Of a stretch of 64,000 nucleotides of DNA, positions 33,561 to 46,351 are shown piece after piece. The notes beneath the pieces were generated by a model. It was not told the DNA's origin and ran no database searches. It saw only the letters and a list, made by a program, of their open reading frames with translations. The position numbers were made by a program, and so were the translations under genes. Within the stretch, counting starts at the first letter, position 1; every line of letters starts with the position of its first letter. Source of the DNA: Rosellinia necatrix (Eukaryota; Ascomycota; Sordariomycetes; Xylariales; Xylariaceae); the NCBI GenBank assembly GCA_021209875.1, contig JAGYVD010000003.1, positions 3,968,001 through 4,032,000 on the forward strand, in the 5' to 3' direction.

Positions 33561-36500
33561 ATGGTTCGCGTTACCGAGGAGCTGGCCTTGTCGCCAGATC
33601 ATGTCACTCTCTACCAGGCCACCGACCCGCTGCTCGGCCACCTTCCCATCCTAATCTTCCACGGCCCTTCCACCACGGCCAACTACACCTTCAACAGCTC
33701 ACGGGTCCAGGTTCACATCTACACCCCCGCCGGCTTCCAGTCCTTCCCACGGCTTACCATATCCCCGAATTCGCCCTTCTATAACGTCGTCCACCATCTG
33801 CCCCGCGAGTTCCAGGGCGATGAGGTGTATCGCGCCCTCGCCTTCGGCCTGTCCAAGTACTTCCACGAGCTCCCGGAGCCCGTCAAGGGCTACATTAAGC
33901 AGCAGTATCCGACCACAAGGGGGCGACGGCCTGGATCTTCTCCAGCCCTCTTCGGCGATCAGCATGCCGCCGATATTGCTAAGTCTATGGTACGCGCCGA
34001 GAATACCGTTGATGTGATCCAGAAGCTCCAAACGGCTCTACAGACCCAGCACGTCAGCAACGTCGATGTTGATCTTGTGCTACCTCCCGGATCGATTACA
34101 CCTTTGCAGTCGGCCGACTTCGAGGAGATCCCCGAGGACGAGGACGACATCCTGGACCCTACGCTACGACAGTATGGCATGTATACCCCATTGGTCAGGC
34201 TCTTTGGCGAATCCATATTCCTGCCGACGGCGCGATTGCGACGTGCCCCTTCTAAGCCTAGTGCGCTGAACCGGACAAAATCGTTTTCCAAGGATCAGAA
34301 ACTGGAACTGAGGCGAAAGATGGTTGAGCTGGTGGAAACTGAGGAGCGATACGTCGCGAAACTAGATGAACTGGTGAATCATCTCGCCAATGAGTATCGG
34401 CGCAAAGCGGAGGAACGACAACCGGATAGCTTCAGCCCTTCAGTAGAGGCTGTGCATAAGCTGTTTCCTCAGTCCTCCGACGAGATACTCCAGATTAACA
34501 CGGATTTTATGCAACAGCTGCGCAGAGTGCTGGATGATACGGATGAAGGCGCGCAAAGGGACGCGGAAGTCGGCATCTCATCAAGAGTAGGCGTGTCAGG
34601 AAGCGTGATGGGGAAGCTAAAGGACGCAAGCGGCGCTGTAGCGATGGCCAAAGTCATGTTGGAATGGTTTCCCAAATTCACCGACTGCTACCAAGATTAT
34701 ATACGAGCAAGTCAAAACTTCCCACAACTCATTACTTCGTTTATCAACCAGCAGTCAACCTTCACCGATAGGGTTGCCCTCACGGGAGAGCAGCATCTCC
34801 GCTCTACGGTAATCGAGCCTGTCCAGCGTCTCCCACGTTACAGCTTGATGATAGATCAGATTGTCAGTTGTTTACCGATTACACACCCGGCGCTTCAGCT
34901 CATGCTGAAAGCGCGAGATATCATAGCAAATATATGCTCGATGGACGACCCCCTTGCAGAGAAACCGCATGTCAGCACGCGGCTCCGAAACATGATTGAG
35001 AGTTGGCCTACCGATCTTGACCCGCGTGGTCGTTTGGTAACGGCGGCCGATTTCTCGGAGATACCTGCTCCTTATCAGAACACAATTCCAGCGAGCACCG
35101 AACCGGATGAGCGAGCTGGTATGTTTCTCGTATTCTCCGATTGTGTCGTCATCGTGAAAAAGCTTTATGGCGTCCATATGACAGCGCGCGACCTCCAGCG
35201 GGAGATTGACAAACCATCTGCGGCTGGACTACTCGCATCTATGACGAATGCTGCCGGTGGGCCGAGCTCTTATGAACTAGCCTTTGCGGGGTGGCATGAA
35301 CTTGCTGACATCCGGTTCACTGAGTCGGCCGATGGTCGCATGACCTGGATGACATCCACGAAAGAGATGAAAGGGGCTTATGCGGGAGATTTCGTTACGA
35401 ATACGTCTATTACATCGAGATGTTTCGTGCTCCAGGAATCGTATGAGGGCAAATCCGCGAAATGGAGCGAGGATATCGTCAAAGCGAGAATCGAAAATAG
35501 ATTTCCGGAGAAAGAACGCGAAGACCCCTCCTGGACTCTTAGATCCGTCAAGATGCCTGATACCGGGCTGGGCTTGTTCGCCGCCGTGTTTCAAGAAGGG
35601 CTGGACCAGCTTATCGAAGGGCGCAAGGAACCAGCCCCCATTCGCATTGTTGTTGACCACGAGAAAGGCACTAAGGGATCCCCCGTTGGTCATTACGGCG
35701 TGGAAATTTGCTCTGACGTTAAGACTGGGGACATGAAAAGGGTAGTTATAATAACAGTTGGACTAAACGGAAATCGCGCCACTGACGAAGTCACTCTGGA
35801 GGATTTCTTGCCCACCCTTTCTAGGAGAAGTAAGGCTAGACATGATGCGCTACATATCGGACACATTTACTAACACCTTGGCAGTTATCCAGTTCCTTAG
35901 CACACAGTTCAGCGTTGCGAATCTGGGCTTAACTCCGGCATTGGTATCTTTTAACACCAAAATCCTCCGTGGATTGAGCGTCTCGCATAGGATCGAGAAA
36001 ACGAAATCATTCTTAGCCTCTTCTCCTGTCAAATATCTGTCCAGCTTTCTTGGCGGATCTAACTCTTCGGATGTAACGAGTCCTCCCAAGTTCCAGCGAA
36101 CACTAACTGGGGAAAGTTCAAGCCTTAGCTCAACATTTCTTCCGGGGCAGACCAGTCGCCCGACTAGCACTCGAGATACTGCCTCGCTTTATGGTTCAGC
36201 TAAAAGTAGAGATGGCATTCGAACCGGCGTCGAAGACGACCGACCCGAGAACCCAATAATAAGGTTGGAGCAAACTTTCACAGGCTACATCGCTAGTCTT
36301 CTGGAGCGTAAAGGAACCTTCGTAGGGCGAACGCTACTGAACAGGTCTGCTGTTGATGAGCTCTCAGTGAACGAACTTTACAACAAACTGATAGAGAACC
36401 CGTTCGAAGTTGAAACTGCCCCGGATATAACCGCCGATGTTGTCTTTGTGGCCTTCGAGAAGTTTGTTCGCATTGCCTGGCGGAATCAGATGGGGCCTAT

Positions 36501-38199
36501 AATCACAGCTAAAGCCCTCGATGCACTACAAGAACGAGCTTCTAAGAAGCTGCCAGGCGATTTTGCAGACTTTGTTCACTATCTGTTTGCCGACATGGCG
36601 CCCCAGAATCGTAGAGCATTCACAGCTCTCATCAAACTTCTGGCCGAGTTACTCGGCGACTGTGAAAACGATAGCGATAGAGGCGGCCTAACACTTGCAT
36701 TTGCCGAGATTATTGTGGATGACGATACGGCTCCTAACTACATCAACTTGCTTGACCGACTTGTCGAGGATTGTGACCGTATATTCGAAGACGGATCGGG
36801 CGGGTTCCCTTTTAACTTTGGTCAGGGAGGATCAATATTTGAACCAATAAATTGGACGGCCCGGGGCCCAAAATCTTATCATACCGGGTCAATGACATCG
36901 AATACATCTTCTTTACGAAGGAAATTTGGCTTTGAAAACCTGCTGACCCGCCAAAACAGTAAGGCCGATTCGGATACTCGATCTTCTGTCTGGCGCAGCC
37001 TGAGTAAGCACGCCAGGCATCCAGCAACCGGAGAACCTTCCGTCCTTTCAAGAAGTCCGGTAATCAGGACGAATTCTATCGACGTCGGTATATCATCAGG
37101 AACCAACAAGTTGCGACGGCCAGGATCAAGAGATCGGCCACCGATTGCTGGCGCCTTTGACGATGCTTTTAGTCGTCCAACAAGCTCACAAAAGCTGGAA
37201 ACAATCGGTGAGCCAGGTGATGAAATTGCAGTCAAGGTGCCTAGGAGGAAGCGCCGTAGCTCGTTATCGGATCTTAAAAATCTCATGGAAGCTACAAGCC
37301 TTGACGACGAGCCACCAATACAGCCGCTGTCACATATGAAGGAAACCTCTGAAAGGTTCAACTCGACACCGCGCATCCCTCCGCCATCAAAAATCCCTAT
37401 CAGTCCGAACGCGCACCAATACCCGAACAATCCCGCTTTCCGCTCGCCTCAACAGAAAGAAAATGTCGAGGACCCGCCTAAGCCGGCCTCTCCATTAAAC
37501 CAACCTCAGAGAAAGACACACTCCAAGATGTTATCAACTTCTAATATTCCTACGCTTAAACCGTCCAGGGAATTAGTAGGAGAACTAGCCGAGTCCCCCA
37601 TGCGTCCGACGACCAGTCCATCGAAGATGTCAGGAAAACTGCGACTGCAGTCACCACAGAGATTACGGGAGCGCCTTCAAGTAGAAAAAAAAGCTGTGGA
37701 AGAAGTGGATGCAAACCTCAGATCCGAATTATCTAAGATTTCCGCGGATATGGCAAGGGTCAATTCAAATCTTCCACGCAGTGCAACCGCCGACATCAGG
37801 AAAGTCACATCGAGTGTGCAAGCACTTGAGGAGCGGTTGCCTAGTGTCATTGGACAGCTCACCAACCGCCAAGACCAGTTACAAAAAGACATAGAGAATG
37901 CCCTTAGGGCCAGCGAGGCGAAGGTAAAAGCTATCGATCAGCTCTATAAGGAAACAATGGCCGAGAACGAGCTCTTATACGAAAAGTTTAATAGCGAGTT
38001 GGGCAAGATTGTTAAAGCCTTGAAGGGCAAGGGACGTGAAGAGAAGGAAGAGCTCGTAGGGCGCATAAAGGACTCGAGCGAGGAGACAGCGCGCCTCAAA
38101 AAGGATAATGCGCGCCTCAAGAGGGAGATGATCAGCCTCCGCGCGTTAATCAGGGGTAATGGTGTAGGGGCTCCAGGCGCAGGCGCAGGCGACGCATAG
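33561..38199 (+). CDS. Large Rho guanine nucleotide exchange factor with RhoGAP-like segment
   Basis: Exons 33561-35829 and 35885-38199 give 1527 residues. The 55-nt intron has a GTAAGG donor, TTACTAACAC branch point and GCAG acceptor, and fuses two large frames. A DH domain lies at about residues 250-460: CR1 is LVETEERYVAKLDELV and CR3 is VIEPVQRLPRYSLMIDQI. A divergent PH-like region follows (about 490-640). About residues 878-1036 resemble a RhoGAP fold (NPFEVETAPDITADVVFVAFEKFV, then FADMAPQNRRAFTALIKLL), but without a clear arginine-finger motif. The C-terminus has a Ser/Pro-rich disordered stretch and a coiled coil (about 1350-1510). It should activate a Rho-type GTPase at sites of polar growth or septation. 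The GAP-like part is an inference from sequence pattern. Confidence 0.85.
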
Positions 38200-39270
38200 G
38201 GAGAGAGCGCCCGCGAGTCGGCGTTGACGGCATGGATGAAGGGACTCCCAGGATTGGGAAGGCTGGCGTTCTGGTTGTTTAGGCGGTGGGATTGGAACGC
38301 GAAAATCATCGGCATTGTCGGAGTTGGCCGGCAGCCCGCGAGCATGGGCCAGAGCCCGAGCTCGGGCTCAGATTCGAACTCGAACTTGCACTTGAACATA
38401 ACTAGGGTACGAAGACTTGTCAGCGGCGGCGCCGGCGTTGGCTTGTTGTATAAAACATTGTCGGAAAGGTTATATACGCAACGGCTTGTTTTCAGGGACG
38501 GGCCGCACGCGACGCGCGGTCCCGAGGATGGATAGGTTGTTGGAACGTATGCATGTGTCCCCTGGTGGCTATAGTCGTGGCTCAGCCGCTTTTGTTTGTC
38601 CGTTTATAATGCCTCTTTAACGATATAGATGTCCTACCGGCCGGCTTCCTTACGGTATAATGCCGGCGACGAGATATGAAGGTAAAAGCTCGAATACACT
38701 CTTCAAGTTCGTTGTAGGATGACTTATTAACGTTTACAATGCGAATACTTAATTACGACTGAAAAATTCCTCCAGTAACGTGGGGAAAAACATACCAAAA
38801 AAAAAAAAAAAAAATTTCTTTGGGTTCATTCTATGAATTCATCTCGATTGGAATCAAACTACCCAGACAACGGGATATGAGGTGTATCGTTGATCACTGA
38901 CTAATGGGATACTGCCCAACTACGAAAACCCGCGATGTGGTAAACAGCCCCTTAGCCTCAAAGCTGGGCAACATCTCCTCTCTAATAATATCTGCTATTA
39001 CGTCTTTTCCATCGATACCTCCTAGTGCTATACAACTAGATGAGCCCGATGGATTTCCACTCAAATAACGCATACGGTGCCAATTTGCCCATTCACGTTT
39101 CTTTGTCGTTTTTCCATTCCATCCCAGGCCAACCCATGCCATCAAGACCAAATCTACCTTGGCGCGCCGTGTCTCCTCATAATTCATCGACTCGTTGTGG
39201 GGCCCTGTATATTAAACTTGGCAAGTGTGCCTGCAGGTTGGTGCTGTCTGCCGTATGAACTTTGCAGTCA
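38200..39270. other. Convergent intergenic spacer
   Basis: About 1.07 kb between convergent 3' ends. It has an A17 tract (38798-38814) and no credible coding region. Confidence 0.5.
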
Positions 39271-42200
39271 TTAGGCGTTGGCTATCTCACTTAACTTGCC
39301 CTTCTCTTCAACTGTCAAGTTATTGTACCACTCCATAAAGCCGGCTACATTGTCTCTTGCCGCAGCAATAAAGAATTCGGAAAGGTATTGTTGTGTCTCA
39401 TCATCGCGGGCTCGCATGTTGCTAGCATCTAAGTAGCGCATAAGATCTGCCTTGTTTGAGCCAAGGCTAAGATCAATTGTGTCCGGGTCGTCTTCCCAGC
39501 TGTCATTGTCGTTGTCTTCGTCCGCGAGCTCTGCTGCGGCAGCCGCTGCTGCATTAGAAGCGCTCGTAAGGCCCGATGCGGACAAAAGTTCCTCAATCAG
39601 CACCTTAAGAATTTTCAGAGGTGCGGGGATAATTGTGTATTGATCAGGGTCTGACAGAGTGTTCAGCACAGGTCCGGTGGGATATAAGTCGCGAGGCATA
39701 CTTTGCTTAGCGCGAGAGCGTGTCACAATCCTATCGCTTGTAGGCATTATCATATCGCCTCTCACCATCGTTTGCGCGACGCGAGGATCGTTCAAGCTGT
39801 ATAGCTTCGATAGGGCAATGACACTGGGATAATGTAAGCGAAAGAAACCGAGCAAAACCTAGATATCTATCCTTCATGTCGATCTGCATGATGCACCTAC
39901 TTTTGTCTGATTTCGTCGTAACCCGCAAAGTTGACGGAGTTCTCCAGCCATTTGCTCAGAACAACCTGCAGGCCGACCTGTCCGTTGATTTGGATAGTAG
40001 TCAAGAATTCAACTACGTCCTGAGCACCCACCAAAGAGAGCCTAGCGAAAACCAAAATAAGCGACTGGATGAAAGTAGCTGTCTCGGCAGTGGCCAATCG
40101 ATTAGCCACGGCCTGTAGAAGCTGCGGCAAAAAGGGGCCGAGGCGTTCGTGGCCGGCCTTTTCGACGAGCTCGGCCGCAAGGCCACCAACTTCAGAGGCC
40201 GCATTATCCTCAATGGCGGTTCCTAGTAGGCGATCAATGATGTGAAGACACACTTCTAAGCCCGACCTATTATTTTCGTCGTGATAGTTGAACATTTGCT
40301 CGTGATCATGAGCCAAGAGATACTTCACGGATTCGGCACCTGGTCGCAGAATCTCTCCATCATTACTCTCCATTAGCAGCCGCGTCAGTCTAGGCAATGT
40401 AGCTGCTACGAAACCAGGTGGCAGCGGCTCGGAGCCGTACTGTGTCAGCGAGGCCATCAACTCTGCTGCGAACTGTTTCAAACACAAGATAAGCGGTCGT
40501 AGAGTTGAGATTTAGGCTTGATAACTTACGACCACCAAGGGGTTATCTGACGTGACATCAGCAACATTGAACGCCCCAGTCAACGACGGAAGGACTTTCT
40601 GGCATAGAGCTTGGTATGCAGATGGCTCTGACATGGTTTGCACAATATCCTCAAATGTTTCGCAGATAAGAATTGTAACCTGAATTGGAGTCAGCATCTC
40701 AAGTGACGTCGCGCAAAGAATAACCTAGTTAGAGTTCGTTTAGCATACCTGCCAGTTGTTCGAGCCATGTTTCGCGATGAGGAATAGCAGATCAAGGGCA
40801 GGGACGTCATTGGAAATCGATACTCTCTTATCAATTTGAATAGCAGCTCGCAGTGTCTCCGCCAGGGTGACAAGCAGGTCGTCGGCTTCCTCGATTTCGG
40901 TCATATCCCTCGCCGAAATCCATTGGTGGATCGCACTGACAAGCTTCGTCTGAAGCTGAGTATTGCCCAAGACACCGCTAGTATCACTGCTGACGAATGC
41001 TTCAGTTGCCTTGATACAAGCGGCTTGTACAAGTTCAGACTTTTCTAACGTTATGGCGTCGATTGTTCGATCCATCAGATTAGCAGCAATCCCATTGCAT
41101 TGAGATAGAATACCGGCGACCAGGTAGCCCCTTGCCCGCAATAGCGGCTCTTGGGTCTGATTAATGGCATGGCTGACAAGTTCTAGGTATGCCTGGCTCA
41201 ACTCTGGCGAGACGGATTTACCGCAATCTAGGTAGTCTCTCAATAGCATATTGAGAAGATAGAGAGCAGCCTCCTGTCTTCTCCAAGAAGTATCCTCCTC
41301 AAAAATGGATTTAGCATACGCGTAGAGGCCCTCTAATGCCTTCTGACCTAACCATTCACCGAGCTTAATTAAGAGATCGCCACAGGCCGTACGAGGCGTA
41401 TAGTTGGCGCTAACGGACTGCTCTTCTGCTAAATAAAGGGATATGTCGATATCCCAGAGTTGTTGCTCCTCCAAGGTAATGCGGCCGTACGAGGTACCGA
41501 TCTTTGAAACGTCCAATAGCCACGGCGTCTCATGAGCACCGGCATGGGCATTTAGCTGTGATTCGAGTTCCTTCCGTACTGGCGGGGCTTTTAAGCATTG
41601 GTTGAAAAAATCAAGCTCTTCTAGCACAAGAAAATCGAGCGTGTACGGTAGGCCGTCTGCATCTTCTAGGCGCCCTTGTGTTTCATTTTGGAGATACATC
41701 TGTTCATAGGCGGGCTCGAGAGTAGATAATTCGTGCCAGATAGCTTGAAAGAAAGGAGGTGTATGAGGCAACAGGAGGTTCGGAAAGACGCCTCGAACTT
41801 TCAAGAGACACTTGACGATTTGGAACTTGAGAGCGATAAGGCCATTCCAAGACTCCGGCTGAGTGGTAGAGTGAAGATCGCGCTCGGGGAGATGCAGTTT
41901 TAGAATATTGAGAAAGAACGGGAACCAGAGTTTCAAAGCCTCCTCGGCAAAGGCAATTACTTCCCTGGGATGTTCATCTTTGACAGTATCCATAAGATCA
42001 AAGCAACCTCGGAAGACAGACACGGCAAGCGCTCGGAGCGCGGGCTTTCGATTCTCGTTTATCGCAGTATCGAAAACAACCTTAATAATATCCTGAGCCA
42101 TGGAGAAGAATTGATCATCGCTCAAGCTCTCCTCGACGAGGTCACTCAGGACCCTAAGAGCGCCGTGGAGCTGGCCATCGCTTCCGGTAGGGATTATCTC

Positions 42201-42827
42201 GAGGAGTGTAGGGAGAAGCTCGGGCCATTGCTCGGGCCAATCGACATTAGCGATCTTGCCTACAACAAAGCTTCGCAGGCGGTCAGTGATAGAATAGAAG
42301 AGAGAGGGAAAGTGTGTGTGCATGTGTATATGTGTGTGTTTATGTATGGATAGACGGGACAAAGTGACACCAGATATCGTGACTCAGGATGAGCGGGGGC
42401 GGGAAAAAGCCAAGGTGCCAGGGCCGGAGACAATCACAAAGGAATTCATCTTAAACATGGGCAATGAGAACCAGACAGGGGAGGATGTCTTATACCTTGC
42501 AGCAGTCTTGATCTTCCTGTCATCGTCGAAGTTTAACGCGAGGTCCAGCACTTGCGGTCTGATCTGGTCCTTGACCGCGTCGGTGATGGGGATCGTGGGG
42601 CCATCGTCGTTGTCGCCGCCCCAATGGCTCTCAATGAACCTGCGAAGCGTAAAAAGGGAAGCCTGTCGAATTTCGACCGAGACAGACGCGTGTCGGCCGA
42701 TGTTGGCGAGGGAGAGAGGGAAGGCGGGATTTGTCTGGGCGCGCTTCAGGTCGAGCTCAGCCTGTATCCTCGGACCTTCAGCAGCCAACTGCGTGTTTTG
42801 GAAAATCTGAACAAGCTGCTCCTCCAT
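39271..42827 (-). CDS. KAP114: Importin-9/Kap114-type karyopherin beta
   Basis: Minus-strand exons 42827-42496, 42270-40749, 40679-40530, 40472-39901 and 39823-39271 give 1042 residues (yeast Kap114 has 1004). The protein is an all-helical HEAT-repeat solenoid. The importin-beta N-terminal region contains RQASLFTLRRFIESHW, then the conserved KIANVDWPEQWPELLPTLLEII. Near the C-terminus an acidic segment (ADEDNDNDSWEDD) precedes DLMRYL, a feature of the Kap114/importin-9 group. These receptors carry core histones, TBP and ribosomal or actin-related cargo into the nucleus under Ran-GTP control. The first intron (42271-42495) is 225 nt, the longest in this gene, and holds a GT-rich microsatellite. 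The last junction was set by frame: QKV is not possible, QNVIALSKL is. Confidence 0.9.
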
Positions 42828-43686
42828 GGCGGGCGAGGCTCTGCTCTAGACCACGTAAATTGGCACGGTCCTCTAGATTCAAGTGTGTTCTGCTTCGATC
42901 CCGCCGGTTGTATAAGGAAAGGTCGTTTTAAGTAAATGTTCTGCCTGGGGGAGAGGACAGAGCTATTGTGGAGGAGGTCTCAGGACGTATATTTTGTTTT
43001 GCATGTGGGTTAGTAGAACCAGGCCAAAGCCATACAGCGGGGGAGTCTCAGCGGGGTGTTGAAATAGTTACTTCTATCTGCCTACGTACCTACCTACCTA
43101 CGTACCTACCTACTTGCATACGTACCTACCTAGGTAGGTACTAGCATTGTCAGACACCTAGACTAGACGTTAATACTACTACTACTACTACCTAGGTAGG
43201 TAGGTAGGTAGGTAGGTAAGTAGGTACCCTTACTTTAGGCCAGGCAAGTGCTCCCTGCCAAGTGGATCCCAGTCAAATATGTGCTTGTGCAGGGACCCAT
43301 TTGCGCCTACTACCGCAGTTACTTTGAAATTTACTACACGTGTAGGTTGCATATTGAAAAACTGCAGGTAGGTTACCTTAGGAATCTGGGCGGCAGACTT
43401 TGAGTTGCTTACCTTAGGTAGGTACATAAGGCACTTAGGTAGCCCTTGCATCCAAAGCGAAGTTTTGTGCTGTTTAGGGCAGTATAATGCTAAAGTCCTA
43501 ACTAAACCTAAGCCTAAGCTCCTGATATGCCCCCCTTTTCTAAATTATCATCTTATTGTTAAAATTGTCTAAGACAGGTGCTAGATCATATGCTTTGTTA
43601 GTGCCTGGGTTAGATTGACTTGAAGGTCTGTGCAAGGCGTGTGGAAGCTTCACTAGAATAACCCAGGTACATACCCTGTCAGTGCG
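42828..43686. other. Divergent intergenic region with repeat element
   Basis: 859 nt between divergent genes (Kap114 and Rev7), so it holds both promoters. It contains TACC/GGTA islands (43081-43140, 43190-43226, 43408-43440) and one reverse-oriented copy of the (TAG)n element. Confidence 0.6.
43141..43196 (-). repeat. Reverse copy of the (TAG)n-TATTAACGTC element
   Basis: Read on the minus strand: (TAG)5, TATTAACGTCTAGTCTAGG, then TGTCTGACAATGCTAG. The 3' extension is shared with the copy at 46751, so the repeat unit is longer than the core alone. Confidence 0.85.
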
Positions 43687-44644
43687 ATGACGCCAACGAC
43701 TTCAGCACCAGGAGACATAGGGCCATGCATCAGCGTCGCGCAGGCAACTCGCCTTCTGACCACGTTCACGCAGTTCCTGACCGTCTGCATCCACAACATC
43801 CTCTATTATAGGGGGCTGTATCCGGCCACCACCTTCCTGACGAGCCGCGCCTACAACCTCCCGGTCCACCAGTCGCGGCACCCGGCCGTGTGCTCCTGGG
43901 TCCGGGATGCCGTAGACGCCGCACGTGCACAGATGGCCCGGGGCGCTGTTGAGCGCCTGGCGGTTGTCATTTATGACGTCTCCGGCACTGTAATGGAACG
44001 CTGGATGTTTGACGTCTCGTGCTTTCCCGTCTGGAAGGGCCTACCGAGAGATGACAAGGGGAAGGAAAAGGCGTGGGATCGCGAGGGGGTAATGGTGGAG
44101 GACGAGGGGGAGGGCGAGGATGACGACGAGGAAGAGGACGACGATGAGGAGGAGGAAGATGATGATGAGGGCTCCAATGGTGACGCCACCATAGCCGGGG
44201 CAACGTCTGGCGACGGGCAACAGAACCAGCCAAAAGTCAACTGGGCGAACATCGATGAGCAGCTACGTGCAGCTGTTAGGCGGTTGGCCTATGCAGGCGA
44301 AAAGATAGCATCGCTCCCCACCGGTTGCACTTTTACCATTGCCGTCGAGCTGAGAGATGAAGCTGAGGCGCCGATAGGTGTAAGTGCAGACACTTAAAAA
44401 TACCGCACTGACAAAACGGTTTGTGTGGATAAGCTGGCTGACATGAGCCGTCTAGCATCCGCAACCTTGGGTGCCAACACAACCCAATCTCCAAATAGCA
44501 TCTAAGGATCAGCAGGCACCAGGCAAAGATGTGGGTGGCGCCAAGACGACTGCTATTCGTGCCGTAGAAGCTGGGCCATTGTTCTTTGAATGCTGGGTTG
44601 AAGAAGGCAAGGCAAAGTTAGGACCCCTACTATCCAATGAATGA
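43687..44644 (+). CDS. REV7: Rev7/MAD2L2 HORMA-domain protein
   Basis: Exons 43687-44379 and 44456-44644 give 293 residues. The HORMA fold is recognisable from ATRLLTTFTQFLTVCIHNILY, RGLYPATTFLTSRAYNLPV and RHPAVCSWVRDAV, followed by ERLAVVIYDVSGTVMERW. Rev7 binds the Rev3 catalytic subunit in DNA polymerase zeta, and in animals also joins shieldin. An acidic insertion of about 25 residues (roughly 136-161, Glu/Asp only) sits before the C-terminal HORMA segment that begins VNWANIDEQLRAAVRRL. This makes it longer than the human (211) and yeast (245) proteins. The intron donor is GTAAGT and the acceptor CTAG. The last exon ends FFECWVEEGKAKLGPLLSNE, typical of the safety-belt end. Confidence 0.9.
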
Positions 44645-45044
44645 TGATTATCCAAGAACAAGAAGATGACCGTCACTTAAAAATGAGACCTGGTATAAAT
44701 GTAAGTCCCGTGATAATAGTATTTCAACCCAGTCGGTATTTTAATTCATTTAGAGGCTGTAAACATTCTTCCCCTCCTTGCGTTTGGGTGATGCTAATGT
44801 AGATTTCAACCCCTCCCTCTCCCCCCCTTTTTTTTTCTTTGAGAGAGAGAGAAAAGGATTAGTCAAATAACTAATTTTTGATGGGCAGTAGGAGAAGTTG
44901 TCATCAGAGGACCGGTTCTATCCCCCTGTAGCAAGTAGAACTTTTTAATTTTAAACCTCTGAATACATATACTAACCGAATCATCCTTGTCTTCGTCACA
45001 ACACTCTGAGAATAAAGGATATTAAAGTCCTCATTTCAATAGTA
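44645..45044. other. Convergent intergenic spacer
   Basis: 400 nt between convergent 3' ends, with a C/T tract followed by GAGAGAGA (44815-44853). No gene is seen. Confidence 0.5.
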
Positions 45045-46351
45045 TCAAATTATGTCACCACTACCAAACCCTCCAAACCCCCCGCGTCCACCGAAGCGGT
45101 GATTCCCGGGCCCGTGGGTTCTACCGCCTAATCTTGGACCACCGCCCGGTCCGAGTGGATCATAGCGTGCCCCTGGAGGCACCTGTGGATCGAATCCGCC
45201 CTGGCCGCCTCCTCTAATGCCGCCAAAGTGAGGATCATCGAATTCACCTCCACTACCTCCGCCAGTACCAAAGAGAGGATCATCAAACGTAGGATGCATG
45301 CCTCTTGCCCCTCCGGGGGTTCTTCCGGGGTTGCGTAGGCCACCAGGATAATTTCCACGTAAAGGATCATACGGCCCAAGTGGCGGCGGGTTCAGGTCGT
45401 CTGCTCCAATATTTCCGAAGGGTGAACGGTCAGGTTGGTTGTATGTTCGGCGGCGGTTGAGGTCGTAGGTGTCCTCAAAGCCTGGTGGCGGGAAATCCCC
45501 GGCCGGGAGCGGTGGAAGGGCCGGTCGGGGCATTGGGGCAAAAGGACCTTCGTAAATGTCCTGCGCCGCCGGCTGAAACACGGTATCGGGCAGGTCTCGT
45601 GGCCTGGGGATTGTGGGAGGTCTGCGGGCAGCTTCCTGTGCATCCTCGCGGACGGCTACGTCGTCTGGAGATTCCCTAGTGCCTTCATTCAACGACGCGA
45701 GGTTGTCTTTGTCGCCAGGAGTCTTCTTTACACTGTCTGTCTGTGTAGAGGGCAGGAGCTGCCGAATGATCTCCGAGTTGACCAGGGTGGTGAGACTCGC
45801 AACCTGAGGCGCGGAAACGAAAATGCCTAGCAGCTTCTGTCGGAGGTCGGAACGATCTTCTATCCCATCCTGTGTCATAATGATCCGGACTGGAAGTTCT
45901 GTGTTGGAGACGAAGTCTTTGGTGGTTATTTGAACACGTGCAACACGCTCATCACCGACGGCCATTCCGCGAATCTCAGCCCTGCCGCCCATGCGGTCTA
46001 TCTTGATGACGAAACGGTGGGTGGATTGTTGGTGGGCGTAGACGAAGGTATATATGTTAAAGGATGCATTCCAGTTCGCAGGCAAACGCGGGGCCAGTTG
46101 GCGACATTGTGCCTCTATGACTGGTTAGCCGACCAGCACAGAGCGCTGGTTAGGTCCCCGGGCCACTTACCTATTGTCTTGTCTTCGTCGAAGCCCAGCA
46201 GGCGGAAGTCATGCGACACCATACAGGCATGTGTGAATAGGGCCAATGCCTCGTGGGAGCTACTAAGGTCTGATGTCGTATCGTTTGGCTCATGCGTGGG
46301 TAATGCATCAGCCATCGACTGCAGAACATCCTGCGTCTTAATTAGAATCAT
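45045..46351 (-). CDS. Proteasome regulator PI31-like protein
   Basis: Exons 46351-46171 and 46114-45045 give 416 residues. The intron is 56 nt with a GTAAGT donor. The first 150 or so residues form an FP domain (QDVLQSMADALPTHE, HDFRLLGFDEDKTIEAQ, LPANWNASFNIYTFVYAHQQS). The rest is Pro/Gly-rich and disordered, with the PI31 signature ARYDPLGPGGGPR and DPLFGTGG-type repeats. PI31 (PSMF1) binds the 20S proteasome and, in some organisms, links it to F-box proteins or transport. Start: the first in-frame ATG is MILIKTQDVL; codons upstream are open but have no ATG. The extreme C-terminus GGFGGFGSGDII lacks the usual HbYX ending, so 20S engagement through that motif is uncertain. Confidence 0.88.

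Noticed and set aside
35830..35884. Two separate genes at the RhoGEF middle (frames 33561-35873 and 35842-38199)
   Set aside because: A 55-nt intron with donor, branch point and acceptor joins the frames exactly, and the second frame has no promoter-like spacing.
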